64,000 nucleotides of DNA. It comes from Tabrizicola piscis (GTDB lineage Bacteria; Pseudomonadota; Alphaproteobacteria; Rhodobacterales; Rhodobacteraceae). The position numbers were made by a program, and so were the translations under genes. The notes under the pieces were generated by a model. That model saw only the letters and a list, made by a program, of their open reading frames with translations, was not told the origin of the DNA and did no database searches. Positions 25,650 to 34,012 of this stretch are shown here, piece after piece; within the stretch, counting starts at the first letter, position 1; each line of letters starts with the position of its first letter. The stretch spans positions 2,028,001-2,092,000 of the forward strand of contig NZ_CP034328.1 of the NCBI RefSeq assembly GCF_003940805.1. The letters run 5' to 3'.

Positions 25650-26746
25650 AGATCGATGGAACCCCCTACCGCACCATCTGGCAAGACGCTGGTGGCGTGG
25701 TGCAGGTGATCGACCAGCGCTGGCTGCCGCACGAGTTTCGTGTGGTGCCCCTGCGGACACGGGCCGAGTTTGCCACCGCGATCCGCGACATGTGGGTACG
25801 GGGCGCGCCCCTGATCGGGGCGACGGCGGCTTGGGGGGTGGCGGTGCAGATGGCCGTCGATGCCTCAGACGCCTCGCTGGCCGAGACGTGGGAGGTCTTG
25901 CACGACACGCGCCCCACGGCCATCAACCTGCGCTGGGCGCTGGATGAGATGCGGCGGGTGCTATCGCCCTTGCCGCCTGCGATGCGGGCGACGGCTGCCG
26001 CCAGGCGGGCTGCAGAGATTTGTGATGAGGATGTGGAGATCAACCGTCAGATTGGGCTGCACGGGCTGGAGATCATCAAGGCGATTGCGGCGCGGAAGTC
26101 GGGGCCGGTCAACATCCTGACCCATTGCAACGCGGGCTGGCTGGCAACGGTGGACTGGGGCACTGCGACCAGCCCGATCTACCATGCCGATGCGGCGGGC
26201 ATCCCGGTGCATGTCTTTGTGGATGAGACCCGCCCCCGCAATCAGGGCGCGCAGCTGACCGCGTGGGAGTTGAACAGCCATGGCATCAGCCATGACCTGA
26301 TCGTCGATAACGCCGGTGGCCATCTGATGCAGCATGGCGAGGTGGATATGGTCATCGTCGGCACCGACCGCACCACCGCGCGGGGCGATGTGTGCAACAA
26401 GATCGGGACCTACCTCAAGGCGCTGGCGGCACGCGCGAATGGGGTGCCGTTCTACGTGGCGCTGCCCTCGCCCACCATCGACTGGCGCGTGCATGACGGC
26501 GTGCGCGAGATCCCGATTGAGGAGCGGAACGGGGCGGAGGTGACGCTTGTGCAGGGCCGCACGAAGGACGGACGGATCGAAAGTGTCCAGATTTCCCCCG
26601 ATGGCACCGGCGCGCGGAACCCGGCCTTTGACGTGACGCCTGCGGAACTGGTGACGGGACTGCTGACCGAACGGGGGCTTTGCCCGGCGACCGAAGCCGG
26701 AATGGCGGCGATGTTTCCGGACCTGAAGGCCGCTGTCGCGGCATGA
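25646..26746 (+). CDS. mtnA: S-methyl-5-thioribose-1-phosphate isomerase (MtnA)
   Basis: 366 aa aldose-to-ketose isomerase of the MtnA/eIF2B-like family. It converts methylthioribose 1-phosphate to methylthioribulose 1-phosphate. Catalytic residues are present: C161 in NILTHCNAG and D241 in [20 protein letters not shown], which correspond to Cys160 and Asp240 in B. subtilis. The start is GTG at 25646, which overlaps the mtnK stop (GTGA). Some homologues act on 5-deoxyribose 1-phosphate. Confidence 0.94.
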   Translation: MKIDGTPYRTIWQDAGGVVQVIDQRWLPHEFRVVPLRTRAEFATAIRDMWVRGAPLIGATAAWGVAVQMAVDASDASLAETWEVLHDTRPTAINLRWALDEMRRVLSPLPPAMRATAAARRAAEICDEDVEINRQIGLHGLEIIKAIAARKSGPVNILTHCNAGWLATVDWGTATSPIYHADAAGIPVHVFVDETRPRNQGAQLTAWELNSHGISHDLIVDNAGGHLMQHGEVDMVIVGTDRTTARGDVCNKIGTYLKALAARANGVPFYVALPSPTIDWRVHDGVREIPIEERNGAEVTLVQGRTKDGRIESVQISPDGTGARNPAFDVTPAELVTGLLTERGLCPATEAGMAAMFPDLKAAVAA

Positions 26747-26751
26747 CGGCC

Positions 26752-27723
26752 CTAGTCGGTGGCCAGAAGCGCCTCGGCCACCGTGCTGCCTGTCACCAGA
26801 TGCGTGACATAGCCACCCCGGATCGCAGCGCGCGTCGCCTCCACCTTGTCGAGGCCGGGGGTGACCAAGATGCCCATCTCCAGCCCCACAAGGCGGGGGA
26901 GCGGGATGCCGATCATCCTCTCCTCCATCGGGCCGGGAAGCTGTTGGCCGTCCTTGTCGACGAACCGCCCGCAGATCACGCCGACGGCCCCTTGGGCGAC
27001 GTTCCAATCCAGATCCTCGCGCGTGGCAAGGCCGCTGAGGACGATATGGCTGTCCGCCGTGGCGGTGCCGACCGAGAAGAGGAGTTTGTTGACCGTCTCC
27101 AGCTGGTCGAGCTGCGTGCGCAGGATGGGTTCCTCGCGCAGTTCCGCCGCAAGGGCGGCGCGGCTGAGGATCGCGGGCGCATGCAAGTTCAAGCACCGCG
27201 CGCCAAGGCGTTGGGCAAGGCGGGTCGAACACGCCTCGGCCGTAAAGCCGTAAGGCGTGGCCATCGAGCCGACGAGTTGCAGCACCGTCAGATCGTCCAC
27301 CGGCCGCGCCTCAACGATTTCCGCCAGTTCGTAGACCGTGCGGCCCCAAGCCACGCCAAGCCGGTCACCGGGGGCGATCAGGTCCAGAAGCCAGTTGGCC
27401 GCACCGCGCACGATGCGCTGGAAGGCTTCTTCGGTCGTCGTCCCCTCATCCGGGATGACATAGGCACCGCGCAGGCCGAAACGGTCGGACAGTTCCAGCG
27501 CAAGGCGGTGGGTGGTGAAGGCGGGCGCGGCAAGGGTGATGCGGATCAGGCCCTTTTCCCGCGCCTCTTGCAGGTAGTTGACGACGGTGGCGCGGGAAAT
27601 GCCCAGCGCCTCGGCGATGTCCTGCTGGTTGCGGCCATCCTGATAATACATCCAGGCCACCTGAATGACCGCATTCTCACCGCTTACCTGCGCCAGATTG
27701 CGCCGCCGCGTCATTCCGTTCAT
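26752..27723 (-). CDS. SorC/DeoR-type sugar-binding transcriptional regulator
   Basis: 323 aa. N-terminal helix-turn-helix (QQDIAEALGISRATVVNYLQ) and a C-terminal sugar-phosphate effector domain with LGVAWGRTVYELAE, LVGSMATP and SVGTATADSHIVLSG, the SorC pattern. It lies just behind mtnA, convergent, and divergent from the aldolase-dehydrogenase gene. Start 27723 or 27714 (MTRRRN); the frame continues upstream but without protein-like content. Effector is probably a phosphorylated intermediate of the pathway. EryD- or LsrR-like role by family. Confidence 0.9.
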   Translation of the reverse strand: MNGMTRRRNLAQVSGENAVIQVAWMYYQDGRNQQDIAEALGISRATVVNYLQEAREKGLIRITLAAPAFTTHRLALELSDRFGLRGAYVIPDEGTTTEEAFQRIVRGAANWLLDLIAPGDRLGVAWGRTVYELAEIVEARPVDDLTVLQLVGSMATPYGFTAEACSTRLAQRLGARCLNLHAPAILSRAALAAELREEPILRTQLDQLETVNKLLFSVGTATADSHIVLSGLATREDLDWNVAQGAVGVICGRFVDKDGQQLPGPMEERMIGIPLPRLVGLEMGILVTPGLDKVEATRAAIRGGYVTHLVTGSTVAEALLATD

Positions 27724-27830
27724 GCCCAACCCCAGTTGCAGCAGGTCTTTGACCTTTGACAATGCTAAGTGACAAAAGTAAAAAAACCAAGCGTGGCGCG
27801 TGTCATGACCAGACATAGCAGGAGACCCCG
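27724..27830. promoter_or_regulatory. Divergent promoter region of the SorC regulator and aldolase genes
   Basis: 107-base AT-rich gap. It carries two adjacent CTTTGAC units (27747-27760), of which the second continues as CTTTGACAATGCT (27754-27766), and a TGACAAAA at 27770. The TTTGACA-ATGCT core matches the half-site in the mtnK/ABC divergent region. It lies 25-55 bases before the regulator start and 60-80 before the aldolase start, so autoregulation and control of the aldolase are likely. Confidence 0.55.
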
Positions 27831-29891
27831 ATGATCGCCAATCTCTGGACGGATGCTGAGGCCAAGGCGATGCAGGACACGGCGGGCGCTGACCCCTTGG
27901 CGCGGGAACTGGCGCTGCGGGTGCTGACGTCACGGCTGATCGGGCGGGACCCGGATCTGGTGATGCATGGCGGGGGGAATACCTCGCTGAAATCCACGGC
28001 TTTGGACGTGTTCGGCGACGCGGTTGAAGTCTTGCACATCAAGGGATCGGGCTGGGACCTTGAGGTGATCGAGGCGAAGGGTCTGCCTGCCGTGCGGATG
28101 GAGCCGTTGATGCGGCTGCGGGGGCTGGTCGCCCTGTCGGATGAGGCGATGGTGAATGTCCAGCGGTTGAACCTTCTGGACCCAAGCGCGCCGAACCCGT
28201 CGGTGGAAACGCTGCTGCACGCCTGGATCCCGCACAAATATGTGGACCACACGCATGCGACGGCGTTTCTGGTGCTGGCCAACCTGCCTGAGGTGGCGGC
28301 GGCCACGAAGGAACTGTTCGGCGACCGGCTGACGCTGGTGCCCTATGTGATGCCGGGCTTTGCGTTGGCCAAGGCGGCGGCTGAGGCGTTTGAGCGGAAC
28401 CCTGAGGCGGAGGGGCTGCTGCTGGTCAACCACGGCCACTTCGCCTGGGGGCCTGACGCGAAGGCCAGCTATGACCGGATCGTGGAGCATACCAATCTGG
28501 TGGAGGCATGGTTGGCCGACCGCCGCCCGGCACCTTTGGTGCCTGCGGCGGCATTGCCTGCGGACCGCGTCGCGCCGGTGTTGGCCGCATTGCGGGGGGC
28601 GTTGGCTTTGGCCTTGCCGGAGAGTGCTCCGCTGCCAGTCCTGGACCTGCGGGCGGATGATGGGGCGCGGGCCTTTTGCGCACGCGCTGATCTTGAGGCG
28701 CTGGCGTTGCGGGGCGTGGCGACGCCGGACCATGTGATCCGCACCAAGGCGGAGCCTTTGGTCCTGCGCCGCGCCGTGCAGACGGCTGACGGCATGCGCG
28801 CGGCGGTGCAGGAATTCACCGCCCGCTACCGCGCCTATTTCGACGCCCATGCACCGATGGCGACAGAGAAGAAAACCATGCTGGCCCCGATGCCCGGCCT
28901 TGTCTGGCTGGAAGGCGCGGGGATCGTGGGGGTGGGGGCCACCGCCGCCGCAGCCCGGATTGCCGCCGACATCGGCCTGCAATCGGCCCGTGTGCGAGCG
29001 GATGGCGAGGCGGCGGGGGGGTTCTTTCCCATCGGGCAAAGCGACCTGTTCGACATGGAATACTGGTCACTGGAGCAGGCGAAGCTGGGCAGCGGCAAGG
29101 CCCCGCCGTTGCAGGGGCGCGTGGTGCTGGTGACCGGCGGGGCGGGGGCAATTGGCATGGCCTCGGCCCGCGCCTTCGCGGCGCAGGGGGCGACGGTGTT
29201 CCTGGTGGACCGGCCGGGTGAGGCTTTGGACAAGGCTATCGCCGCGCTGGGGCGGGACCATGGCGGCTTTGGCTGTGACATCACCGCGCCTGGGGCGGCG
29301 GCGGCGGCGGTTCAGGCCTGTGTAGCGCGGTTTGGTGGGGTGGATATCCTGCTTTCGAACGCAGGCGCTGCGGTGACGGGCGACATTGCCACGCTGGACG
29401 ACAAGACCCTGCGGGAAAGTTTTGAGCTGAACTTCTTCGCCCATCTGGCGTTCTCACAAGCCGCCATCGCGGTCTTCCGGGCGCAAGTGGCGGGGCGCGG
29501 GGTTCGGGGGGCGGAACCGGGGCAGATCCTGTTCAACGTCTCCAAGCAGGCAGTGAACCCGGGCAAGGGCTTTGCCGCCTATGGCCTGCCAAAGGCCACG
29601 ACCTTCTTTCTGCTGCGCCAGCTTGCGCTGGAACTGGGGGCTGAGGGTATCCGCGTCAACGGGATCAATGCTGACCGCATCCGGTCTGGCCTGCTGTCGG
29701 CCGACATGATCGCCGCCCGGTCCACCGCCCGGGGGGTGGATGAGGCGACCTATATGGCCGGCAACCTGCTGCGGCTTGAAGTGGAAGCCCGGCATGTGGC
29801 CGAGGCTTTCGTGATGCTGGCGCGGGCCGAACGGACCACGGGCCATGTGATGACCGTGGACGGCGGCAATATCGAGGCGGCGCTGCGCTAA
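27831..29891 (+). CDS. Fused class II aldolase / short-chain dehydrogenase (RhaD-SDR type)
   Basis: 686 aa two-domain protein. The N-terminal class II aldolase (about 1-350) has HGGGNTS (46-52) for substrate phosphate, E126 in SVETLLH, and zinc ligands H140/H142 in VDHTHA and H201 in VNHGHFAWG. The C-terminal SDR domain has TGGAGAIG (435-442) and the S571/Y584/K588 set (NVSKQ, YGLPK). Such fusions are annotated as rhamnulose-1-phosphate aldolase/lactaldehyde dehydrogenase. Next to mtnK-mtnA it would be expected to split a 5-modified ribulose 1-phosphate into dihydroxyacetone phosphate and a 2-carbon aldehyde, then oxidise or reduce that aldehyde. ATG 27831 has AGGAGA upstream. Confidence 0.9.
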   Translation: MIANLWTDAEAKAMQDTAGADPLARELALRVLTSRLIGRDPDLVMHGGGNTSLKSTALDVFGDAVEVLHIKGSGWDLEVIEAKGLPAVRMEPLMRLRGLVALSDEAMVNVQRLNLLDPSAPNPSVETLLHAWIPHKYVDHTHATAFLVLANLPEVAAATKELFGDRLTLVPYVMPGFALAKAAAEAFERNPEAEGLLLVNHGHFAWGPDAKASYDRIVEHTNLVEAWLADRRPAPLVPAAALPADRVAPVLAALRGALALALPESAPLPVLDLRADDGARAFCARADLEALALRGVATPDHVIRTKAEPLVLRRAVQTADGMRAAVQEFTARYRAYFDAHAPMATEKKTMLAPMPGLVWLEGAGIVGVGATAAAARIAADIGLQSARVRADGEAAGGFFPIGQSDLFDMEYWSLEQAKLGSGKAPPLQGRVVLVTGGAGAIGMASARAFAAQGATVFLVDRPGEALDKAIAALGRDHGGFGCDITAPGAAAAAVQACVARFGGVDILLSNAGAAVTGDIATLDDKTLRESFELNFFAHLAFSQAAIAVFRAQVAGRGVRGAEPGQILFNVSKQAVNPGKGFAAYGLPKATTFFLLRQLALELGAEGIRVNGINADRIRSGLLSADMIAARSTARGVDEATYMAGNLLRLEVEARHVAEAFVMLARAERTTGHVMTVDGGNIEAALR

Positions 29892-30691
29892 AGCGTCATC
29901 GGGCCGGTGGGCACGGGCGGGCCTGCGGGAAAGGCCCCCCAAACCCCTTGGTCCAGATTGACGATGGCCCCGGTCATCAGCCCCGCGTCCTCCGACACGA
30001 TGAAGTTGACCGCGCGGGCCACCTCATCCGGGTCGATCAGACGGCCAAAGGGCAGGCGGGCGCTGGCCTTTGCCTCCCACTCCGGATCGCCGGTTTCGGA
30101 CAGTTGCAGGGCGCGCTCCTGATCGGTGGACATCCAGCCGGGGTTCAGCTGGTTCACCCGGATGCGGTTGCCCATAACGGCAAAGGCGGTGTTGGCGGTC
30201 AGCGTGACCAGCGCCCCTTTCGACGCGCAATAGGCGCTGATGAAGGGCTGCCCCGCCATGGCCGAGGTTGACCCGATGTTCAGGATCGCGCCTGCGATGC
30301 CATCGCGGATCATCAGGCGGATCGCCTCTTGCATCAGGAAGAACGGCGCGCGGACGTTGGTGGCGAACATAGCGTCGAAAAGGTCGGGTGAGGTGGTCAG
30401 GATCGTGCCCCGGTCGGTGATCGCGGCGGCGTTCACCAGAACGTCGATCCGGCCAAAGCGCTGGTCAGCCGTGGCGATGATCCGGCGGCAGTCATCCACC
30501 TGTGCCAGATCGCCAGCCACAAAGACCGCCGGGCATGGCAGGCTGTCCATCACTGCCTGCCCGCGCGCGGCATTGCGGCCTGTCACCACGACGCCCGCCG
30601 CCCCCGCCGCCGCCAGCCTGCGGGCAATCGCCGCGCCAAGGCCTTGCGTCGATCCGGTGACCACGCAAACCTTGCCATCCATCCGGTTCAT
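29888..30691 (-). CDS. Short-chain dehydrogenase/reductase
   Basis: 267 aa classical SDR: nucleotide motif TGSTQGLG (12-19), LVNAAA (85-90), catalytic Ser in NIGSTSAM (about 141-143), Y154 and K158 in SAYCASKGA. Start 30691 follows a GGGGGACGGA site; the frame is open further upstream without a plausible N-terminus. Its stop codon overlaps that of the aldolase-SDR fusion gene from the other strand. Divergent from the HpaI-type aldolase gene, so the two may share a promoter and a sugar-acid pathway. Substrate unknown. Confidence 0.9.
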   Translation of the reverse strand: MNRMDGKVCVVTGSTQGLGAAIARRLAAAGAAGVVVTGRNAARGQAVMDSLPCPAVFVAGDLAQVDDCRRIIATADQRFGRIDVLVNAAAITDRGTILTTSPDLFDAMFATNVRAPFFLMQEAIRLMIRDGIAGAILNIGSTSAMAGQPFISAYCASKGALVTLTANTAFAVMGNRIRVNQLNPGWMSTDQERALQLSETGDPEWEAKASARLPFGRLIDPDEVARAVNFIVSEDAGLMTGAIVNLDQGVWGAFPAGPPVPTGPMTL

Positions 30692-30773
30692 GTTCCGTCC
30701 CCCGTTGTTGTCCGACTTGCATATCGGCAGGGTTTCCGCCACGCAATGAGACGTCGGTTTCGGGGGGAACAGT

Positions 30774-31577
30774 ATGACCAAGCTGCGCAAGATCTGGGAC
30801 GCAGGCAAACCAAGCCTGAATGCCTGGTGTTCCATCGGCAATGCCTTCACGGCGGAAATCATGGCGGCGCAGGGGTTCGACTCTGTCACCGTCGACATGC
30901 AGCACGGCGCGCTGGACTACAGCGACCTGTTGCCCATGCTGCAGGCGATGCGCGGCAGCGGGGCCACGTTGCTGGCCCGGGTGCCGTGGCTGGACCCGGC
31001 CCATGTGATGAAGGCGCTTGATGCAGGGGCCGAGGGGATCATCTGCCCGATGGTCAACACGGGCGATGAGGCGGCAGCACTGGTCAGCTACATGCGCTAT
31101 CCGCCCCATGGTACGCGCAGCTTTGGCCCGACACGCGCCGCCTTTGCCCATGGCGCGGGCTATGCCGAGACGGCGAATGCGCGGCTTCTGGCCTTTGCGA
31201 TGGTCGAGACGGCGGAGGGATTTGCCAACCTTGACGCCATCGCCGCGACACCCGGGCTGGACGGCATCTATGTCGGGCCGACGGACCTGACCCTGTCGCT
31301 CAGCGCGGGGCGGCTGGCCCCCAAGCTGGACCGGGACGAACCCGAGATGGTTGCCGCATTGCAACGCATCGCCGCCGCCTGTCAGGCGCATGGCATCATC
31401 GCCGCGCTGCATTGTGGAACAGCGGACTATGCCAACCGCGCCATCGGCTGGGGCTACCGGATGGTCACCGTCGGCGGGGACACGCGGTTCCTGTCAGCCG
31501 CGGCGGCCGCAGCGGTGGCCGAATTTCGCAGCCTGAGCGGTACGACTGCGACCGAGGCGACCCGCGCCGCCTATTGA
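30774..31577 (+). CDS. HpcH/HpaI-family aldolase
   Basis: 267 aa class II (metal-dependent) pyruvate aldolase. Motifs: [13 protein letters not shown] (H44, base), metal Glu in [10 protein letters not shown] and Asp in [14 protein letters not shown]. Family members cleave 2-keto-3-deoxy sugar acids or 4-hydroxy-2-ketoacids to pyruvate and an aldehyde. Start 30774 has GGGGGGAA upstream. It overlaps aroC at the 3' ends by 7 bases. With the divergent SDR it may form a short sugar-acid branch beside the mtnK locus. Confidence 0.9.
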   Translation: MTKLRKIWDAGKPSLNAWCSIGNAFTAEIMAAQGFDSVTVDMQHGALDYSDLLPMLQAMRGSGATLLARVPWLDPAHVMKALDAGAEGIICPMVNTGDEAAALVSYMRYPPHGTRSFGPTRAAFAHGAGYAETANARLLAFAMVETAEGFANLDAIAATPGLDGIYVGPTDLTLSLSAGRLAPKLDRDEPEMVAALQRIAAACQAHGIIAALHCGTADYANRAIGWGYRMVTVGGDTRFLSAAAAAAVAEFRSLSGTTATEATRAAY

Positions 31578-32674
31578 CCGATCGGGCCCCGGACCCCGCC
31601 GGTCTGGCCCCGGTCAAGCAGCAGGTGGTCTAGGAGGACGCAGGCCATCATCGCCTCGCCCACCGGCACGGCGCGGATGCCGACGCAGGGGTCGTGGCGG
31701 CCCTTGGTCACAAGGTCCACCTCGGCACCGCCGGTGGTGATGGTCTGGCGGGGGGTCAGGATGCTGGAGGTGGGCTTGACCGCAAAGCGGCAAACGACCG
31801 GCTGGCCGGTCGAGATGCCGCCAAGGATGCCGCCGGCGTGGTTCGACAGATACTCTGGCCCGTTTGGCCCCATGCGGATCTCGTCGGCGTTTTCCACGCC
31901 GGTCAGCGCGGCGGCGGCCATGCCTTCGCCGATCTCGACCCCCTTGACCGCGTTGATCGACATCATCGCGGCGGCAAGATCGCTGTCCAGCTTGCCATAG
32001 ATCGGCGCGCCAAGGCCGGGGGGGACGCCTTCTGCCATGACCTCGATCACGGCGCCGACGGAATTGTGCGACAGGCGCAGGTCATCCAGATACTCCGCCC
32101 ATTCGGCTGCGGCGACGGGATCAGGCACCCAGAACGGGTTCCGCTCGATCTCCTCCGCGTCAAAGCGGCTGCGGTCGATGCCCTTGACGCCCATCTGCAC
32201 CATGTAACCGGTGATCTTCAGCCCCGGCACCAGTGCCGCCAAGGCGGCCCGCGCCACGCCGCCTGCGGCAACCCGGCTGGCCGTTTCGCGCGCGCTGGAG
32301 CGTCCGCCACCGCGCGGGTCACGCAGGCCGTATTTCTGGTGATAGGTGATGTCGGCATGACCGGGGCGGAAACTTTGGGCGATGTCGCCATAGTCCTTTG
32401 ACCGCTGGTCGGTGTTCTCGATCATCAGTTGAATGGGCGTTCCAGTCGTCCGCCCCTCATACACGCCCGAGAGGATGCGCACCTCATCCGGTTCTTTCCG
32501 CTGGGTGGTGAACTTGTTCTGGCCGGGCTTGCGCCGGTCCAGCCAAGGCTGGATGTCAGCTTCCGACAGCGCGACGCCCGGCGGGCAGCCATCCACCGTG
32601 CAACCGATGGCCGGCCCATGGCTTTCGCCCCAGGTGGTGACGCGGAAGAGGTGGCCGAAGGTGTTCAGGCTCAT
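31571..32674 (-). CDS. aroC: Chorismate synthase
   Basis: 367 aa, the last shikimate enzyme, which turns EPSP into chorismate with reduced FMN. Signatures 1 and 2 are clear: [18 protein letters not shown] at the N-terminus and [18 protein letters not shown] (about 125-142); the third reads [17 protein letters not shown]. The length matches the family (about 360). It stands as a single gene, divergent from the thiamine transport unit. Core metabolism, not part of the sugar locus. Confidence 0.97.
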   Translation of the reverse strand: MSLNTFGHLFRVTTWGESHGPAIGCTVDGCPPGVALSEADIQPWLDRRKPGQNKFTTQRKEPDEVRILSGVYEGRTTGTPIQLMIENTDQRSKDYGDIAQSFRPGHADITYHQKYGLRDPRGGGRSSARETASRVAAGGVARAALAALVPGLKITGYMVQMGVKGIDRSRFDAEEIERNPFWVPDPVAAAEWAEYLDDLRLSHNSVGAVIEVMAEGVPPGLGAPIYGKLDSDLAAAMMSINAVKGVEIGEGMAAAALTGVENADEIRMGPNGPEYLSNHAGGILGGISTGQPVVCRFAVKPTSSILTPRQTITTGGAEVDLVTKGRHDPCVGIRAVPVGEAMMACVLLDHLLLDRGQTGGVRGPIGQ

Positions 32675-32797
32675 GTCAGGCTCATGTCGCAGGGATGTCT
32701 TCCCTTAAGCCATGGCCTTTGCGGGATAAAGCCCCTTCGGCAAGCCGCGGCAACAGCGCCCCTTGCGCCTGCGGAGCCTTTGCCTATTCTTGGCGTT

Positions 32798-32876
32798 ACC
32801 TCGGGGTGCCTGGCAACAGGCTGAGATGCGAAAGCGAACCCGTCGAACCTGAACCGGATCATACCGGCGGAGGGAA
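32798..32876 (+). promoter_or_regulatory. TPP riboswitch (THI element)
   Basis: The conserved THI-box order is present: CGGGGTGCC, then GGCTGAGATG, then ACCCGTCGAACCTGAACCGG, then ATACCGGCGGAGGGAAG. The P1 stem can form between CCTC at the 5' end and GAGG at the 3' end. It lies 53 bases before thiB. When thiamine diphosphate binds, the downstream thiBPQ importer should be switched off, probably at translation or by early termination. Confidence 0.95.
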
Positions 32877-32928
32877 GGTGCATGGGCTTCTCCATCCCCG
32901 ACCATTCCGTCGCATCATGGAGAGACCT

Positions 32929-33912
32929 ATGAGAACCACACTCCTTGCTGCGGGCCTGTCTGTCATTGCCATCCCGGCGCTGGCGGAAACACCCGTCCTG
33001 ACTGTCCTGACCTATGACAGTTTCACCTCTGAATGGGGCCCCGGCCCCGCGATCGAGACCGCGTTCGAGGCGACCTGCGCCTGCGACCTGCGCTTTGTGC
33101 CCGCAGGTGATGGCGCGGCGCTTCTGGCGCGCATCCAGCTGGAAGGGGCCGCGTCCGAAGCGGATGTTGTCCTTGGCCTTGACAGCAACCTGACCGCCGA
33201 CGCTGCCGCGACCGGTCTGTTTGCGCCGCATGGTCAGACGGTTGCGAATACCCTGCCGGTGGACTTTGCAGACCCGCTGTTTCTGCCCTTCGACTGGGGC
33301 TGGTTCGCCTTTGTCCATGACCGCAGCAAGCTGCCGCAAGCGCCCACGTCCTTTGACGCGCTTGCCGCGTCCGACCTGAAGATCGTTATTCAGGACCCGC
33401 GGTCTTCCACCCCCGGCCTTGGCCTGCTGATGTGGGTGAAGGCCGCCCACGGCGACCGCGCGGCCGAGGTTTGGGCCGCCCTTGCCGACAATATCGTGAC
33501 GGTCACCCCCGGCTGGTCCGAAGCCTATGGCCTGTTTCTGGAAGGTGAGGCGGATATGGTGCTGTCTTACACCACCTCGCCCGCCTATCACCTGATCGCG
33601 GAAAGCGATGACACCAAGGCCGCCGCCCTGTTCGACGAAGGCCATTACCTGCAGATCGAAGTGGCCGGGAAGCTGGCCGCGAGCGACCAGCCGGAACTGG
33701 CGGACCAGTTTCTGGCCTTCATGCAGACCGATGCGTTCCAGTCGGTGATCCCGCAGACCAACTGGATGTACCCCGCCGTGACCCCGACGGCCGGGCTGCC
33801 GGAAGGGTTTGACACCTTCCGCCCGGCAAAATCACTGCTCCTGTCGCCTTTGGATGCGCAGGCCGCCCGCGACCCGGCCTTGGCCGAGTGGCAAGCAGCC
33901 CTGGCACGCTGA
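32929..33912 (+). CDS. thiB: Thiamine ABC transporter substrate-binding protein
   Basis: 327 aa periplasmic protein that binds thiamine and its phosphates. Signal peptide MRTTLLAAGLSVIAIPALA, then VLTYDSFTSEWGPGPAIETA, a family N-terminus. TTSPAYHLIAE and FMQTDAFQSVIPQTNWMYP near the C-terminus match ThiB. Start 32929 has a GGAGAG site; an in-frame ATG at 32917 adds four residues. It is the first gene behind the TPP riboswitch. Confidence 0.94.
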   Translation: MRTTLLAAGLSVIAIPALAETPVLTVLTYDSFTSEWGPGPAIETAFEATCACDLRFVPAGDGAALLARIQLEGAASEADVVLGLDSNLTADAAATGLFAPHGQTVANTLPVDFADPLFLPFDWGWFAFVHDRSKLPQAPTSFDALAASDLKIVIQDPRSSTPGLGLLMWVKAAHGDRAAEVWAALADNIVTVTPGWSEAYGLFLEGEADMVLSYTTSPAYHLIAESDDTKAAALFDEGHYLQIEVAGKLAASDQPELADQFLAFMQTDAFQSVIPQTNWMYPAVTPTAGLPEGFDTFRPAKSLLLSPLDAQAARDPALAEWQAALAR

Positions 33913-33944
33913 CCTTGCAACGCAACCGGCCCTTTGCAGTCTCG

Positions 33945-33977
33945 CCCCTCCCCTCCCCCTTGTGGGGAGGGGAGGGG
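33945..33977. repeat. CCCCTCCCC-type intergenic hairpin, copy 1
   Basis: Perfect 14-bp inverted repeat: CCCCTCCCCTCCCC (33945-33958), loop CTTGT, then GGGGAGGGGAGGGG. It lies in the 100-base gap between thiB and thiP. A shorter related copy is at 45134-45157. As a strong hairpin between a binding-protein gene and its permease gene it may lower downstream expression or protect the thiB message. Confidence 0.65.
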
Positions 33978-34012
33978 GGTGGGGGTCACCTTGCAGAGGG
34001 GGCGCAGACGGC

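Noticed and set aside
17509..29891. Complete D-apiose/D-apionate pathway
   Set aside because: The RuBisCO-like protein and split transketolase would fit, but the apionate oxidoisomerase, DUF1537-type kinase, lactonase and apiose dehydrogenase or isomerase genes are absent, and mtnK/mtnA point elsewhere. Kept only as an alternative for single enzymes.
27831..29891. Complete L-rhamnose catabolic locus
   Set aside because: Only the aldolase fusion resembles rhamnose genes; rhamnose isomerase, rhamnulose kinase and RhaR-type genes are missing.
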